DNA of 64,000 bases from Streptomyces sp. NBC_01294 (GTDB taxonomy: Bacteria > Actinomycetota > Actinomycetes > Streptomycetales > Streptomycetaceae), in the NCBI RefSeq assembly GCF_035917235.1, contig NZ_CP108423.1, forward strand, positions 5,981,501 through 6,045,500, written 5' to 3'. The translations under genes were made by a program, and so were the position numbers. The notes beneath the pieces were generated by a model, which was given only the letters and a program-made list of their open reading frames with translations, did no database searches and was not told where the DNA came from. Within the stretch, counting starts at the first letter, position 1. Each line of letters opens with the position of its first letter. Shown here one piece after another: positions 45,526 to 55,377 of the stretch.

Positions 45526-47016
45526 ATGGATCTTGAGACGTTCCGCAAGCTTGCGGCCGACCGCCGCGTCATCCCCGTGAGCCGCAAGCTGCTGGCCGAC
45601 GGGGACACCCCCGTCGGGCTCTACCGCAAGCTGGCCGCCGAACGCCCCGGCACCTTCCTGCTGGAGTCCGCCGAGAACGGCCGCTCCTGGTCCCGCTACT
45701 CCTTCGTCGGGGTCCGCAGCGACGCCACCCTGACCGCCCGCGACGGCCGCGCACACTGGATCGGCACCCCGCCCGTCGGCGTCCCCGTCGACGGCGACCC
45801 CCTCGACGCCCTGCGCGCCACCGTCGAGGCCCTGCACACCCCCCGCGACCTGGCGGGCGGCATGCCCCCCTTCACCGGCGGCATGGTCGGCTACCTCGGC
45901 TACGACATCGTGCGCCGCCTGGAGCGCATCGGCGAGCACGGCGGCGACGACCTGAAGCTGCCCGAGCTGACCATGCTGCTCACCTCCGACCTGGCGGTCA
46001 TGGACCACTGGGACGGCACCGTCCAGCTCATCGCCAACGCCATCAACCACAACGACCTCGACTCGGGCGTGGACGAGGCGTACGCGGACGCCGTGGCCCG
46101 CCTCGACGCCATGGAGGCCGACCTCGCGCGGCCCGCCCCCTACGTGCCCGCCCCGCTGCCCGACTCCGAGCTGCCCGAGTTCTCCGCCCTCTGGGGCGGC
46201 GAGAAGTACCAGGCGGCCGTCGAGGACATCAAGGAGCGGATCCGGGCCGGCGAGGCCTTCCAGGTGGTCCCCTCGCAGCGGTTCGAGACCCCCTGCCGGG
46301 CCTCCGCGCTGGACGTCTACCGGGTGCTGCGGGCCACGAACCCGTCCCCGTACATGTACCTCTTCCGCTTCGAGAACGGCTTCGACGTGGTCGGGTCGAG
46401 CCCGGAGGCGCTGGTCAAGGTCGAGGACGGGCGGGCCATGGTCCACCCCATCGCCGGCACCCGTCACCGCGGTGCGACCCCGCAGGAGGACCACGACCTC
46501 GCCGAGGAGCTGCTGGCCGACCCCAAGGAGCGCGCCGAGCACCTGATGCTCGTCGACCTGGGCCGCAACGACCTCGGCCGGGTCTGCGAGCCGGGCTCCG
46601 TCGAGGTCGTCGACTTCATGAAGATCGAGCGGTACTCGCACGTCATGCACATCGTGTCCACCGTCACCGGGCGGGTCGCCGAGGGGAAGACCGCCTTCGA
46701 CGTGCTCACCGCCTGCTTCCCGGCCGGCACCCTCTCCGGCGCGCCCAAGCCCCGCGCCATGCAGATCATCGAGGAGCTGGAACCCTCCCGCCGCGGCCTC
46801 TACGGCGGCTGCGTGGGCTACCTGGACTTCGCCGGGGACTCCGACACGGCCATCGCCATCCGCACCGCGCTGCTGCGCGACGGCACGGCGTACGTGCAGG
46901 CCGGCGCCGGTGTGGTCGCCGACTCGGTGCCCGAACTGGAGGACAACGAGTGCCGCAACAAGGCGGCCGCCGTGCTGCGCGCGGTGGGAGCGGCGAACCG
47001 CCTCCACGGCTCTTGA
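45526..47016 (+). CDS. trpE: TrpE, anthranilate synthase component I
   Basis: Chorismate-using subunit of anthranilate synthase, 496 residues. The N-terminal domain has the Trp feedback region ([18 protein letters not shown]). The chorismate-binding domain has [27 protein letters not shown] and [12 protein letters not shown], and [15 protein letters not shown]. No glutaminase (trpG) is adjacent or fused. It is probably co-transcribed with hisI and the following membrane protein. No Trp-rich leader peptide is seen. Confidence 0.96.
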   Translation: MDLETFRKLAADRRVIPVSRKLLADGDTPVGLYRKLAAERPGTFLLESAENGRSWSRYSFVGVRSDATLTARDGRAHWIGTPPVGVPVDGDPLDALRATVEALHTPRDLAGGMPPFTGGMVGYLGYDIVRRLERIGEHGGDDLKLPELTMLLTSDLAVMDHWDGTVQLIANAINHNDLDSGVDEAYADAVARLDAMEADLARPAPYVPAPLPDSELPEFSALWGGEKYQAAVEDIKERIRAGEAFQVVPSQRFETPCRASALDVYRVLRATNPSPYMYLFRFENGFDVVGSSPEALVKVEDGRAMVHPIAGTRHRGATPQEDHDLAEELLADPKERAEHLMLVDLGRNDLGRVCEPGSVEVVDFMKIERYSHVMHIVSTVTGRVAEGKTAFDVLTACFPAGTLSGAPKPRAMQIIEELEPSRRGLYGGCVGYLDFAGDSDTAIAIRTALLRDGTAYVQAGAGVVADSVPELEDNECRNKAAAVLRAVGAANRLHGS

Positions 47017-47039
47017 AGGCGTAGGGGATAGTGGGGTAC

Positions 47040-47753
47040 GTGAGTGCCGTACCCCCGCCCCGATCCGATGCCGACTCCGAGCCCGAGGCTCCCGGCCACC
47101 GCAGCGCCCGGCGCAGCGTGGCCGCGGCCCTGCTGCTCGGCACGCTCGGCGCCACCGTCGTCCTGCTCGCCTCCGGCCGGACCTGGGCCCGGGGCACCAC
47201 CGCCATCGACGGCGACGCGCTCCAGCTGGCCGCGGACGGGCGGGCCGTCACCGGCCTCCCCGCCGCCCTGGCCATCGTGGGCCTCGCCGCGCTCGTCGCC
47301 GTCTTCGCCGTACGCGGCAAGAGCCGGCTGCTGGTCTCGGCGCTGCTGGCGCTCAGCGGCCTGGGTGCGGCCCTGTCCGCCCTCTTCGGCGCGGACGGCC
47401 GTCGGGCCCTGGACGCGCAGGCCGCCCGTACGACCGCGGACACCGCGGCGCACGCGGCCGGGCTGACCCAGACGACCTGGCCGTACGTCACGGCCGCCGG
47501 CGCCCTCCTGATCCTCGCCGCGGGCCTGCTGGCGCTGCGCTTCGGCCGGGGCTGGCCCTCGATGGGAGGCCGCTACGAGCGTGACGGCAGCGCCCGTCCG
47601 CGCAGGGTCGCGGCGGTGGATCCGGACCGGCCGGAAGATCTGTGGAAGGCTCTGGACCGCGGCGAGGATCCCACCACGGATCCGGCCACGGATCCGGCCA
47701 CGGATCCGGCCACGAATCCCCCTGCGGACCCGCCCGCCGACCAGGCACGCTGA
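47040..47753 (+). CDS. Trp-biosynthesis-associated membrane protein (TIGR02234 type)
   Basis: Membrane protein of 237 residues from the GTG at 47040 (GTG 47031 would add three). Four membrane segments (about residues 22-45, 70-90, 97-115 and 145-170) and a loop with DAQAARTTADTAAHAAG match the family found next to trp genes in actinobacteria; its role is unknown. The Pro/Asp-rich C-terminus contains three exact 12-base repeats (47675-47710) coding for the unit DPAT. It follows trpE by 23 bases. Confidence 0.82.
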   Translation: MSAVPPPRSDADSEPEAPGHRSARRSVAAALLLGTLGATVVLLASGRTWARGTTAIDGDALQLAADGRAVTGLPAALAIVGLAALVAVFAVRGKSRLLVSALLALSGLGAALSALFGADGRRALDAQAARTTADTAAHAAGLTQTTWPYVTAAGALLILAAGLLALRFGRGWPSMGGRYERDGSARPRRVAAVDPDRPEDLWKALDRGEDPTTDPATDPATDPATNPPADPPADQAR

Positions 47754-47865
47754 CCCGACCCCCGTGGACGGCGAACGCGCCCGGTGCGGGACAATGGGCC
47801 CCGAGCCGTTCGACACAGACCGCGCTTTCCACACAGCACCGCGACAGAGCAACGAGGAGCAACTC

Positions 47866-48117
47866 ATGGCGGGCACAGACCACGGACACACCCCGGCCGC
47901 CTGGACCGGTGTCATCATCGCCTTCATCGGTTTCTGCATCTCCGGCGCCTTCATGGTGCTCGCGAACCCGCTGGGCTTCTGGGCCGGTCTCGTCGTCGTC
48001 GCGATCGGTGGTGTCGTCGGCCTGGCGATGCGGGCCGCGGGCATGGGTGCGCCGAAGGCCGCCCACAAGGACCTCGCCGACGTCATCGCCGCGGCCAAGG
48101 TTCCCGCCAAGGTCTGA
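47866..48117 (+). CDS. HGxxPAAW-motif small membrane protein
   Basis: Protein of 83 residues carrying HGHTPAAW near the N-terminus, the signature of a conserved actinobacterial family. Two membrane segments follow (about residues 13-35 and 38-57), then a short helical tail, KDLADVIAAAKVPAKV. GAGGAG lies 7 bases before the ATG. The function is unknown. A hairpin terminator follows. Confidence 0.85.
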   Translation: MAGTDHGHTPAAWTGVIIAFIGFCISGAFMVLANPLGFWAGLVVVAIGGVVGLAMRAAGMGAPKAAHKDLADVIAAAKVPAKV

Positions 48118-48148
48118 GCGTGACCCACGCCGTCACCGGCAACCCAGC

Positions 48149-48182
48149 CGAAAGGCGCGGCCCCGCCGGGCTGCGCCTTTCG
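48149..48182 (+). terminator. Hairpin terminator after the HGxxPAAW gene
   Basis: 15-base stem (48149-48163 and 48168-48182, one G-U pair) with a 4-base loop, 32 bases past the stop. Confidence 0.85.
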
Positions 48183-48205
48183 TCATGACCGGAGAGAATC
48201 AGCGG

Positions 48206-48655
48206 GTGGACGCCTCACACAGCCCCGATGTCCGGCCGTCGCCGACGCCCCCGGCATCACGGGCCCGGCGGCTCGCCGTCCCGGCGCTCTACCTGGCCGC
48301 GGCCGCCTCGGCCTTTGCATACGTGGGCACCGTGGACCCCAACGAGCCCGGCCACTATCCGGTCTGCCCGCTGCTGCGGCTGACCGGAATCCTGTGCCCC
48401 GGCTGCGGCGGCCTGCGCAGCGCGCACGCGTTCGCCCACGGCGATCTGATCACCGCTTTCGGGGCGAATGCCCTCGCCGTCGTGGCCTACTTCGCCTTCG
48501 CGGGGTTCATGGCCCTGTGGCTGGTTCGCGCCTGCCGCGGCGGGCCGGTTCCGAGGATCGTCCTGCGGCCGCCGTACTGGTGGGCGCTGGGCGCGGTGGC
48601 CCTGGTGTTCGTCGTCGTCCGAAATCTTTCTTTCGGCTCGGCGCTGGCCCCCTGA
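48206..48655 (+). CDS. DUF2752 membrane protein
   Basis: Protein of 149 residues with three membrane segments and the family motif CPLLRLTGILCPGCGGLRS, in which three cysteines (C-x8-CPGCG) are conserved and may bind metal. The GTG at 48206 is preferred because GGAGAG lies 9 bases upstream; an ATG at 48185 touches the preceding terminator. The role is unknown. It lies between the trpE and trpC groups. Confidence 0.8.
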   Translation: MDASHSPDVRPSPTPPASRARRLAVPALYLAAAASAFAYVGTVDPNEPGHYPVCPLLRLTGILCPGCGGLRSAHAFAHGDLITAFGANALAVVAYFAFAGFMALWLVRACRGGPVPRIVLRPPYWWALGAVALVFVVVRNLSFGSALAP

Positions 48656-48764
48656 GCCCGCCCGGCAGCCCGGATGAAGCCCGGATTCCGACTGTCCAGT
48701 TACTGGGACGCCGTCAACCGCGTGCGGAGTGCAACGCCTCCTGCGGATACCATTTGATTGCTGA

Positions 48765-48790
48765 CCTTGCAGTTGTACGTGTCTGCAAGG
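48765..48790 (+). promoter_or_regulatory. Inverted repeat upstream of trpC
   Basis: CCTTGCAG (48765-48772) and CTGCAAGG (48783-48790) are exact complements with a 10-base spacer. It ends 37 bases before the trpC start. It may be an operator or part of a leader hairpin. The 172-base gap shows no short ORF rich in Trp codons, so classical attenuation is not supported. Confidence 0.45.
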
Positions 48791-48827
48791 CGGCCGACCG
48801 TCATCGACCCGGAAGGGGGCCGCTCGC

Positions 48828-49637
48828 GTGAGTGTGCTCGACGAGATCATCGAAGGGGTCCGCGAAGACCTTGCCGAACGGCAGGCCCGCGTGAGCCTCG
48901 ACGAGCTCAAGGAGCGTGCCGCCAAGGCGCCCCAGGCCAAGGACGGCGTCGCTGCCCTGCGCGGCGACAGCGTCAAGGTGATCTGCGAGGTCAAGCGCTC
49001 CAGCCCCTCCAAGGGCGCGCTGGCCGCGATCGCGGATCCGGCCGGGCTCGCCGCCGACTACGAGGCGGGCGGTGCGGCGGTCATCTCCGTCCTCACCGAG
49101 CAGCGCCGATTCGGCGGCTCGCTGGCCGACCTGGAGGCCGTCCGCGCCCGCGTGGACATCCCGATCCTGCGCAAGGACTTCATCGTCACGGCGTACCAGC
49201 TCTGGGAGGCCCGCGCCTACGGCGCCGACCTCGTCCTGCTGATCGTCGCGGCCCTGGAGCAGGAGGCCCTCGTCTCCCTCATCGAGCGGGCCGAGTCCAT
49301 CGGCCTGACCCCGCTCGTCGAGGTCCACGACGAGGACGAAGTGGAGCGCGCGGTCGCCGCAGGCGCCAAGATCATCGGCGTCAACGCCCGCAACCTCAAG
49401 GACCTCAAGGTCGACCGCTCCACCTTCGAGCGCGTCGTCGGCGAGATCCCGGCCCACATCGTCAAGATTGCCGAGTCCGGCATCCGCGGGCCGCACGACC
49501 TGATCGCCTACGCGAACGAGGGCGCCGACGCCGTCCTCGTCGGGGAGTCCCTGGTGACCGGCCGCGACCCGAAGTCGGCCGTGGCCGACCTCGTCGCCGC
49601 CGGCGCCCACCCCGCCCTGCGCCACGGGCGGAGCTGA
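48828..49637 (+). CDS. trpC: TrpC, indole-3-glycerol-phosphate synthase
   Basis: TIM-barrel enzyme that closes the indole ring. 269 residues. Characteristic [12 protein letters not shown] (catalytic Lys), [23 protein letters not shown] and IAESGIRG segments are all present. The GTG start follows GGAAGGGGGCC. It opens the trpC-trpM-trpB-trpA group. Confidence 0.96.
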   Translation: MSVLDEIIEGVREDLAERQARVSLDELKERAAKAPQAKDGVAALRGDSVKVICEVKRSSPSKGALAAIADPAGLAADYEAGGAAVISVLTEQRRFGGSLADLEAVRARVDIPILRKDFIVTAYQLWEARAYGADLVLLIVAALEQEALVSLIERAESIGLTPLVEVHDEDEVERAVAAGAKIIGVNARNLKDLKVDRSTFERVVGEIPAHIVKIAESGIRGPHDLIAYANEGADAVLVGESLVTGRDPKSAVADLVAAGAHPALRHGRS

Positions 49638-49646
49638 CCCGTTCCC

Positions 49647-49871
49647 ATGACCCACGACCGCCCCTCCGTCCGTACGCAGTCCGCGCCGCCGGCAGCTCGC
49701 CGCGGCAGGGTCGGCGTGCCGACGGCGCACGCGCCCCTGGCGCGCGGCTGCCGCCCCCGCGGCTGCCGTGCCCCGGCCCGGCGCGTGCACGGGCGACGGG
49801 TCCGCTACGTGATCGGCTCCGAGCCCGGTCAGGTCAACGGCATGCGATGGCGCCGCGGAGGCGCGCTGTAA
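49647..49871 (+). CDS. trpM: TrpM-like small basic protein
   Basis: Protein of 74 residues, very rich in Arg (about a quarter), with a Cys pair in [20 protein letters not shown] and a C-terminal [20 protein letters not shown]. The place between trpC and trpB and the size match trpM (trpX) of S. coelicolor, reported to modulate tryptophan synthesis and development. Assignment is from position and general character, recalled and not aligned. It starts 9 bases after trpC and ends in a rare TAA stop. Confidence 0.7.
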   Translation: MTHDRPSVRTQSAPPAARRGRVGVPTAHAPLARGCRPRGCRAPARRVHGRRVRYVIGSEPGQVNGMRWRRGGAL

Positions 49872-49881
49872 CGAGGGCCGC

Positions 49882-49914
49882 CGCGGCCCGGTACGCGAGA
49901 CGTACCGCGCCGCG
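49882..49914 (+). terminator. Hairpin between trpM and trpB
   Basis: 14-base arms with one mismatch (49882-49895 and 49901-49914) and loop CGAGA, 10 bases past the trpM stop. It could be a partial terminator or a processing or stability element inside the operon. The remaining 162 bases before trpB show nothing else clear. Confidence 0.5.
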
Positions 49915-50076
49915 AGGGGGTCCCGTACGGCCTGCCGCCCGGGCCGACCGGCTCCGGGCGCGGGCCGCCCCGTACCGTCCGCACCACATCCCCCAGCGGG
50001 GTGTGCGCGGCGCGGGCGGGCGGCGCAATACGGTGAATCCACCCCGCCGCATCTCGCACCCGTAGGAGCACTGGAC

Positions 50077-51320
<1,244 letters not shown>

Positions 51321-51324
<4 letters not shown>

Positions 51325-52151
51325 CCACCGCCAGTGAGAAGACCGGTCGCATCCAGCTGCTGAGCGACACCCTCGCCAAGGCGAAGTCCGAGGACCGCGC
51401 GGCCCTCGTCGCCTACCTCCCGGCGGGCTTCCCGACCGTCGACGGCGCCATCGAGGCCGTCAAGGCCGTCATCGAGGGCGGCGCGGACATCGTCGAGATC
51501 GGCCTCCCGCACAGCGACCCGGTGCTGGACGGCGCGATCATCCAGACCGCCGACGACATCGCCCTGCGCGGTGGCGTGAAGATCGCCGACGTGATCCGTA
51601 CGGTCCGCGAGGCGCACGAGGCGACCGGGGCCCCGGTCCTGGTGATGACGTACTGGAACCCCATCGACCGCTACGGCGTCGAGCGGTTCACGGCCGAGCT
51701 GGCGGCGGCGGGCGGCGCCGGCTGCATCCTGCCCGACCTGCCGGTGCAGGAGTCCGCGCTGTGGCGCGAGCACGCCGAGAAGCACGGTCTGGCGACCGTC
51801 TTCGTCGTGGCCCCGAGCAGCAAGGACGCGCGCCTGGCCACCATCACGGCGGCCGGCTCCGGCTTCGTCTACGCCGCCTCCCTGATGGGGGTCACCGGTA
51901 CCCGCGAATCGGTCGGCAACCAGGCCGCCGACCTGGTGCGCCGCACCCGCGCCACCAGCGACCTGCCGGTCTGCGTCGGTCTGGGCGTCTCCAACGCCGT
52001 CCAGGCCAAGGAGGTCGCGGGCTTCGCCGACGGCGTGATCGTCGGCTCGGCCTTCGTGAAGCTGCTGCTGGACGCGCCGGACCTGCCGGCCGGACTGGAC
52101 GCCGTACGGTCGCTCGCTGGCGAGCTCGCGGAAGGCGTGCGCAGGAGCTGA
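51321..52151 (+). CDS. trpA: TrpA, tryptophan synthase alpha chain
   Basis: Splits indole-glycerol phosphate and channels indole to TrpB. 276 residues. Catalytic Glu in [16 protein letters not shown] and Asp in [21 protein letters not shown] and [10 protein letters not shown] form the phosphate site. Last gene of the trp group; a strong hairpin follows at 52219. Confidence 0.97.
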
Positions 52152-52218
52152 CGTGCGCGTTCGATCGAAGGCGCGGACGTCTGAACGGGTTCTGTAGCCC
52201 GATCGGGTGGAAGTGGGA

Positions 52219-52246
52219 GCGGGGAGGCACGCGAGTGCCTCCCCGC
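52219..52246 (+). terminator. trp operon terminator
   Basis: 12-base perfect stem (52219-52230 and 52235-52246) with loop GCGA, followed by TTCGTTT, 67 bases past the trpA stop. Confidence 0.88.
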
Positions 52247-52261
52247 TTCGTTTGGCCGAAC

Positions 52262-53254
52262 GTGAGCGAGAAGAACGACGGTGCGAACCGCGATGCGACG
52301 AAACGATCGGCCCGGGAGCGACTCCTCGTGGAGCGCGAGCGGCAGAAGACCCGGGACAAGCGCCGGCGGACCCTCATCGTGACGGCGGCGGTGGTCGGCG
52401 TGCTGGGCCTGGCGGCCGTCGTCGGCGTGATCGCGGCCAACACCGGCAAGGACGGCTCCTCCAAGGCGGGCCCGGTGGTCGCGCCCTCGGGGGCCACCGG
52501 CAAGGACGCCCTCGCCATCCAGACCGGCAAGGCCGAGGCCAAGTCCTCCCTCACCGTCTGGGAGGACTTCCGCTGCCCCGCCTGCAAGGTCTTCGAGGAC
52601 CAGTACCGGGACGTCATCCACGACCTGGAGGCCAAGGGGCTGCTCAAGGTCGACTACCACCTGGTCACCCTCATCGACGCGAAGATGGGCGGCAGCGGCT
52701 CGCTGAAGGCGGCGAACGCGGCGGCCTGCGCGCAGGACGCCGGCAAGTTCACGGCGTACCACGACGTCCTGTTCCAGAACCAGCCGCAGGAGATCGACGA
52801 CGCCTACGGCAAGAACGCCAAGCTGCTGGAGCTGGCCGGCAAGGTGGACGGGCTGGACACTCCCGCGTTCCGCAAGTGCGTGGAGGACGGCACGTACAAC
52901 AGCTGGGTGACCAAGTCGTACGAGGCCTTCGGCGCCGGGAACTTCCGGGGCACACCGAGCGTGCTGCTGAACGGCAAGGACATCTTCGCCGACCAGGCCA
53001 ACCCGCTGACCCCGCAGAAGCTGAAGGAGCAGGTGGAGGCCGCGGGCAAGGCCTCCGGCGGTTCCGAGGCCGGAGCGGGAGCCGGGAACGGGAAGGGGGA
53101 GGGGGAGGCGAAGGCCTCCCCGTCGACGAAGTCCGGGGCGAAGGCCTCGCCCTCGCCGTCGCCCTCACCCACCAGGACCACGTCGAACGGCTCCTCGGGC
53201 AGCTCGTCGAACAGCTCCTCGAACGGTCGCTCGAACGGCTCCTCGGAGAACTGA
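52262..53254 (+). CDS. Membrane-anchored DsbA-family thioredoxin-fold protein, paralogue 2
   Basis: 330 residues; charged N-terminus (RERLLVERERQKTRDKRRR), one membrane segment (about residues 39-60), then an external thioredoxin_4 domain with CxxC site CPAC (in WEDFRCPACKVFEDQ) and a cis-Pro loop FRGTPSVLLNG. An extra Cys pair (AAACAQD and FRKCVED) may form a structural disulfide. After residue 265 a low-complexity tail runs from Gly/Glu/Ala through Ser-Pro to Ser/Asn-rich (SSGSSSNSSSNGRSN), absent from the paralogue at 23679. The GTG at 52262 lies 15 bases after the trp terminator. Confidence 0.88.
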   Translation: MSEKNDGANRDATKRSARERLLVERERQKTRDKRRRTLIVTAAVVGVLGLAAVVGVIAANTGKDGSSKAGPVVAPSGATGKDALAIQTGKAEAKSSLTVWEDFRCPACKVFEDQYRDVIHDLEAKGLLKVDYHLVTLIDAKMGGSGSLKAANAAACAQDAGKFTAYHDVLFQNQPQEIDDAYGKNAKLLELAGKVDGLDTPAFRKCVEDGTYNSWVTKSYEAFGAGNFRGTPSVLLNGKDIFADQANPLTPQKLKEQVEAAGKASGGSEAGAGAGNGKGEGEAKASPSTKSGAKASPSPSPSPTRTTSNGSSGSSSNSSSNGRSNGSSEN

Positions 53255-53290
53255 GCGCCGCCCGGTCCATGTCTGGATTTGGTTTCGTCT

Positions 53291-53322
53291 TGCCGGGCGG
53301 TTGCCCTCAGCACCGCCCGGCA
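53291..53322 (+). terminator. Hairpin before lgt
   Basis: 10-base perfect arms (53291-53300 and 53313-53322) around a 12-base loop. It lies 36 bases after the DsbA-like stop and 20 bases before lgt, so it may terminate the first transcript. Confidence 0.7.
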
Positions 53323-53341
53323 GGGTAGCGTCAGCTCTGCC

Positions 53342-54343
53342 ATGGACATTGCTTACATCCCCAGTCCGTCGACCGGCGTGATCCATCTCGGACCGATCCC
53401 GCTCCGCGGCTACGCGTTCTGCATCATCATCGGCGTCTTCGTCGCCGTCTGGCTCGGCAACCGGCGCTGGATCGCGCGCGGCGGAAAGCCGGGCACGGTC
53501 GCGGACATCGCCGTGTGGGCGGTGCCGTTCGGCCTGGTCGGCGGTCGCCTCTACCACGTGATCACCGACTACCAGCTCTACTTCGGCGAGGGCCGCAACT
53601 GGGTCGACGCCTTCAAGATCTGGGAGGGCGGCCTCGGCATCTGGGGAGCGATCGCGCTGGGCGCGGTGGGTGCCTGGATCGGCTGCCGGCTGCGCGGCAT
53701 CCCGCTGCCGGCCTGGGCGGACGCCCTGGCCCCCGGTATCGCGCTGGCCCAGGCCTGCGGACGCTGGGGCAACTGGTTCAACCAGGAGCTGTACGGCCGG
53801 GCCACCGACCTGCCGTGGGCGGTGGAGATCACCGCGGGCCCGAACCGGGACGCCGGGACCTACCACCCGACCTTCCTGTACGAGTCGCTGTGGTGCGTCG
53901 GCGTCGCCTTCCTGGTGATCTGGGCCGACCGCCGCTTCACGCTCGGCCACGGGCGGGCCTTCGCCCTGTACGTCGCCGCGTACTGCGTCGGCCGCGGCTG
54001 GATCGAGTACATGCGCGTCGACGAGGCGCACCACATCCTGGGCCTGCGGCTGAACGTCTGGACCTCGATCGTCGTCTTCATTCTGGCGGTCGTCTACTTC
54101 GTGCTCTCGGCGAAGCTGCGGCCGGGCCGCGAGACGGTCGTCGAGCCGGACGCCTCCGGCGGCAAGGGCGGCAAGGGCGGGGACGCGGAGGCCACCGAGG
54201 CCGAGGCCGGGGACGAGCCCTCGGACATGTCGGAGGCCAAGGTCGAGGCGTCCGTGCTGACGAAGGGCGAGCTCGCCAAGGCCGACCTGCGCAAGCCGCG
54301 GCGGACCGAGGACGACACCACCGCGGAGTCCGACACACCCTGA
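53342..54343 (+). CDS. lgt: Lgt, prolipoprotein diacylglyceryl transferase
   Basis: Membrane enzyme that attaches diacylglycerol to the lipobox cysteine, the step before LspA (13788). 333 residues, seven membrane segments in the first 265. The catalytic region GRWGNWFNQELYGRATDLPW, YHPTFLYESLW and the Arg-containing GRGWIEYMRVDEAH are intact. The last 65 residues are an acidic, Glu/Ala/Lys-rich cytoplasmic tail, longer than in E. coli. A TAGCGT 10 bases before the ATG could be a -10 box, giving a very short leader. Confidence 0.95.
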   Translation: MDIAYIPSPSTGVIHLGPIPLRGYAFCIIIGVFVAVWLGNRRWIARGGKPGTVADIAVWAVPFGLVGGRLYHVITDYQLYFGEGRNWVDAFKIWEGGLGIWGAIALGAVGAWIGCRLRGIPLPAWADALAPGIALAQACGRWGNWFNQELYGRATDLPWAVEITAGPNRDAGTYHPTFLYESLWCVGVAFLVIWADRRFTLGHGRAFALYVAAYCVGRGWIEYMRVDEAHHILGLRLNVWTSIVVFILAVVYFVLSAKLRPGRETVVEPDASGGKGGKGGDAEATEAEAGDEPSDMSEAKVEASVLTKGELAKADLRKPRRTEDDTTAESDTP

Positions 54344-54356
54344 CCCGAACGCTCTG

Positions 54357-54393
54357 CAAGAGGGGTGCCGCACACGCCGCGGCACCCCTCTTG
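54357..54393 (+). terminator. lgt terminator
   Basis: 14-base perfect arms (54357-54370 and 54380-54393) around a 9-base loop, and further pairing of GAACGC (54347-54352) with GCGTTC beyond the stem. It begins 13 bases after the lgt stop. Confidence 0.88.
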
Positions 54394-54420
54394 CGCGTTC
54401 CGATATCAGCGGGAGCCGCT

Positions 54421-54520
54421 ATCAGCCCCGCCGGCGTTTGAGGCGCGGGGTCCGGGGCGGAGCCCCGATCTTTGAGCCTCGCCGGCGATTGAGGCGCGGG
54501 GTCCGGGGCGGAGCCCAGGG
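54421..54520. repeat. Two copies of the dispersed repeat
   Basis: Two successive elements in the same orientation, AGCCCCGCCGGCGTTTGAGG from 54424 and AGCCTCGCCGGCGATTGAGG from 54476, each followed by GCGCGGGGTCCGGGGCGGAGCC. They lie between lgt and the end of the seven-gene operon. Confidence 0.85.
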
Positions 54521-54561
54521 AAGCCGCGCCGCGCTCGGCTCCGCGGGAGCACGGGCTCCGC

Positions 54562-55377
54562 TCAGCGCGCCGGGACCCGCGCGGCGAGCGCAAGGGTGCG
54601 GTGCGCAGCCGCCACCACGGCCGGATCCACGAACCGCCCGTCGGGCAGCGCCAGCGCCCCCGGCGTAGCCCGGGCCGCGCTCAGGACCTCCACCGCGGCG
54701 TTCACCTCCTCCGGCGCCGGCAGATAGGCACGCTCGATCACCGGGAGCTGCCGCGGGTGGATCGCCGCCCGGCCGAGGAACCCGAGGGCGCGACCGCGGA
54801 CGCAGGAGACGGCCAGCGCCTCCAGGTCCCGGATGTCCGGGAAGACGGATTGGGCGGGGGGCGCCAGCCCCGCCGCCCGCGCGGCCACCACCACCCGCGA
54901 GCGGCACCAGTCCAGGCCCGCCTCCGCGCTGACGGCCAGGTCGGCCCGCAGGTCCGCCTCGCCGAGGGAGAGCCCGCGCAGGGCGGGGTGCGCGCGGGCG
55001 ATCTCGTACGCGCGCTCCACGCCCACCGCCGACTCCAGCAGCGCGTGCAGGCTCACTCCGCCGGTGCGGACGGCGACGGCGGCGATCTGCTCCGGGGCGC
55101 TGATCTTGGGCAGCCGCAGCCCCGCGAGGCCGTGCAGCCCGCCGAGCGCGGTGAGGTCGGCGCCGCCCCAGGGGGAGTCGAGGGCGTTGACGCGGACGTG
55201 GACGGGCACCGGTGGCCGCTCGCCGAGCAGGTCGGCGGTGGCGGCGCGGGCGTACTCCTTGCGGGAGGCCGGTACCGCGTCCTCCAGATCGACGATGACG
55301 GCGTCCGCCCCGCAGCCGAGGGCCTTGGCGACCACCTCGGGGCGGTCGCCGGGCGCGTACAGCCAGGTCAGGATCAC
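54562..55377 (-). CDS. CitE-like lyase (HpcH/HpaI aldolase family)
   Basis: Protein of 271 residues of the citrate lyase beta / malyl-CoA lyase family. Mg-binding and acyl-CoA motifs are visible: WLYAPGDRPEVVAKA, ADAVIVDLEDAVPASRKEYAR, HVRVNALDSPWGGADL, the catalytic-region LHALLESAVGVERAYEI, and RALGFLGRAAIHPRQL. It is a stand-alone form without citrate lyase partners, so C-C cleavage of a short acyl-CoA is likely. Last gene of the seven-gene operon; its GTG overlaps the stop of the CoA-transferase gene. Confidence 0.85.
   Translation of the reverse strand: MILTWLYAPGDRPEVVAKALGCGADAVIVDLEDAVPASRKEYARAATADLLGERPPVPVHVRVNALDSPWGGADLTALGGLHGLAGLRLPKISAPEQIAAVAVRTGGVSLHALLESAVGVERAYEIARAHPALRGLSLGEADLRADLAVSAEAGLDWCRSRVVVAARAAGLAPPAQSVFPDIRDLEALAVSCVRGRALGFLGRAAIHPRQLPVIERAYLPAPEEVNAAVEVLSAARATPGALALPDGRFVDPAVVAAAHRTLALAARVPAR

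Noticed and set aside
47675..47710. GGATCC-containing 12-base repeats as a regulatory array
   Set aside because: They lie in frame at the end of the Trp-associated membrane protein gene and simply encode a DPAT repeat.
48656..48827. Search for a tryptophan attenuator leader before trpC
   Set aside because: No short ORF with Trp codons next to a terminator hairpin was found.
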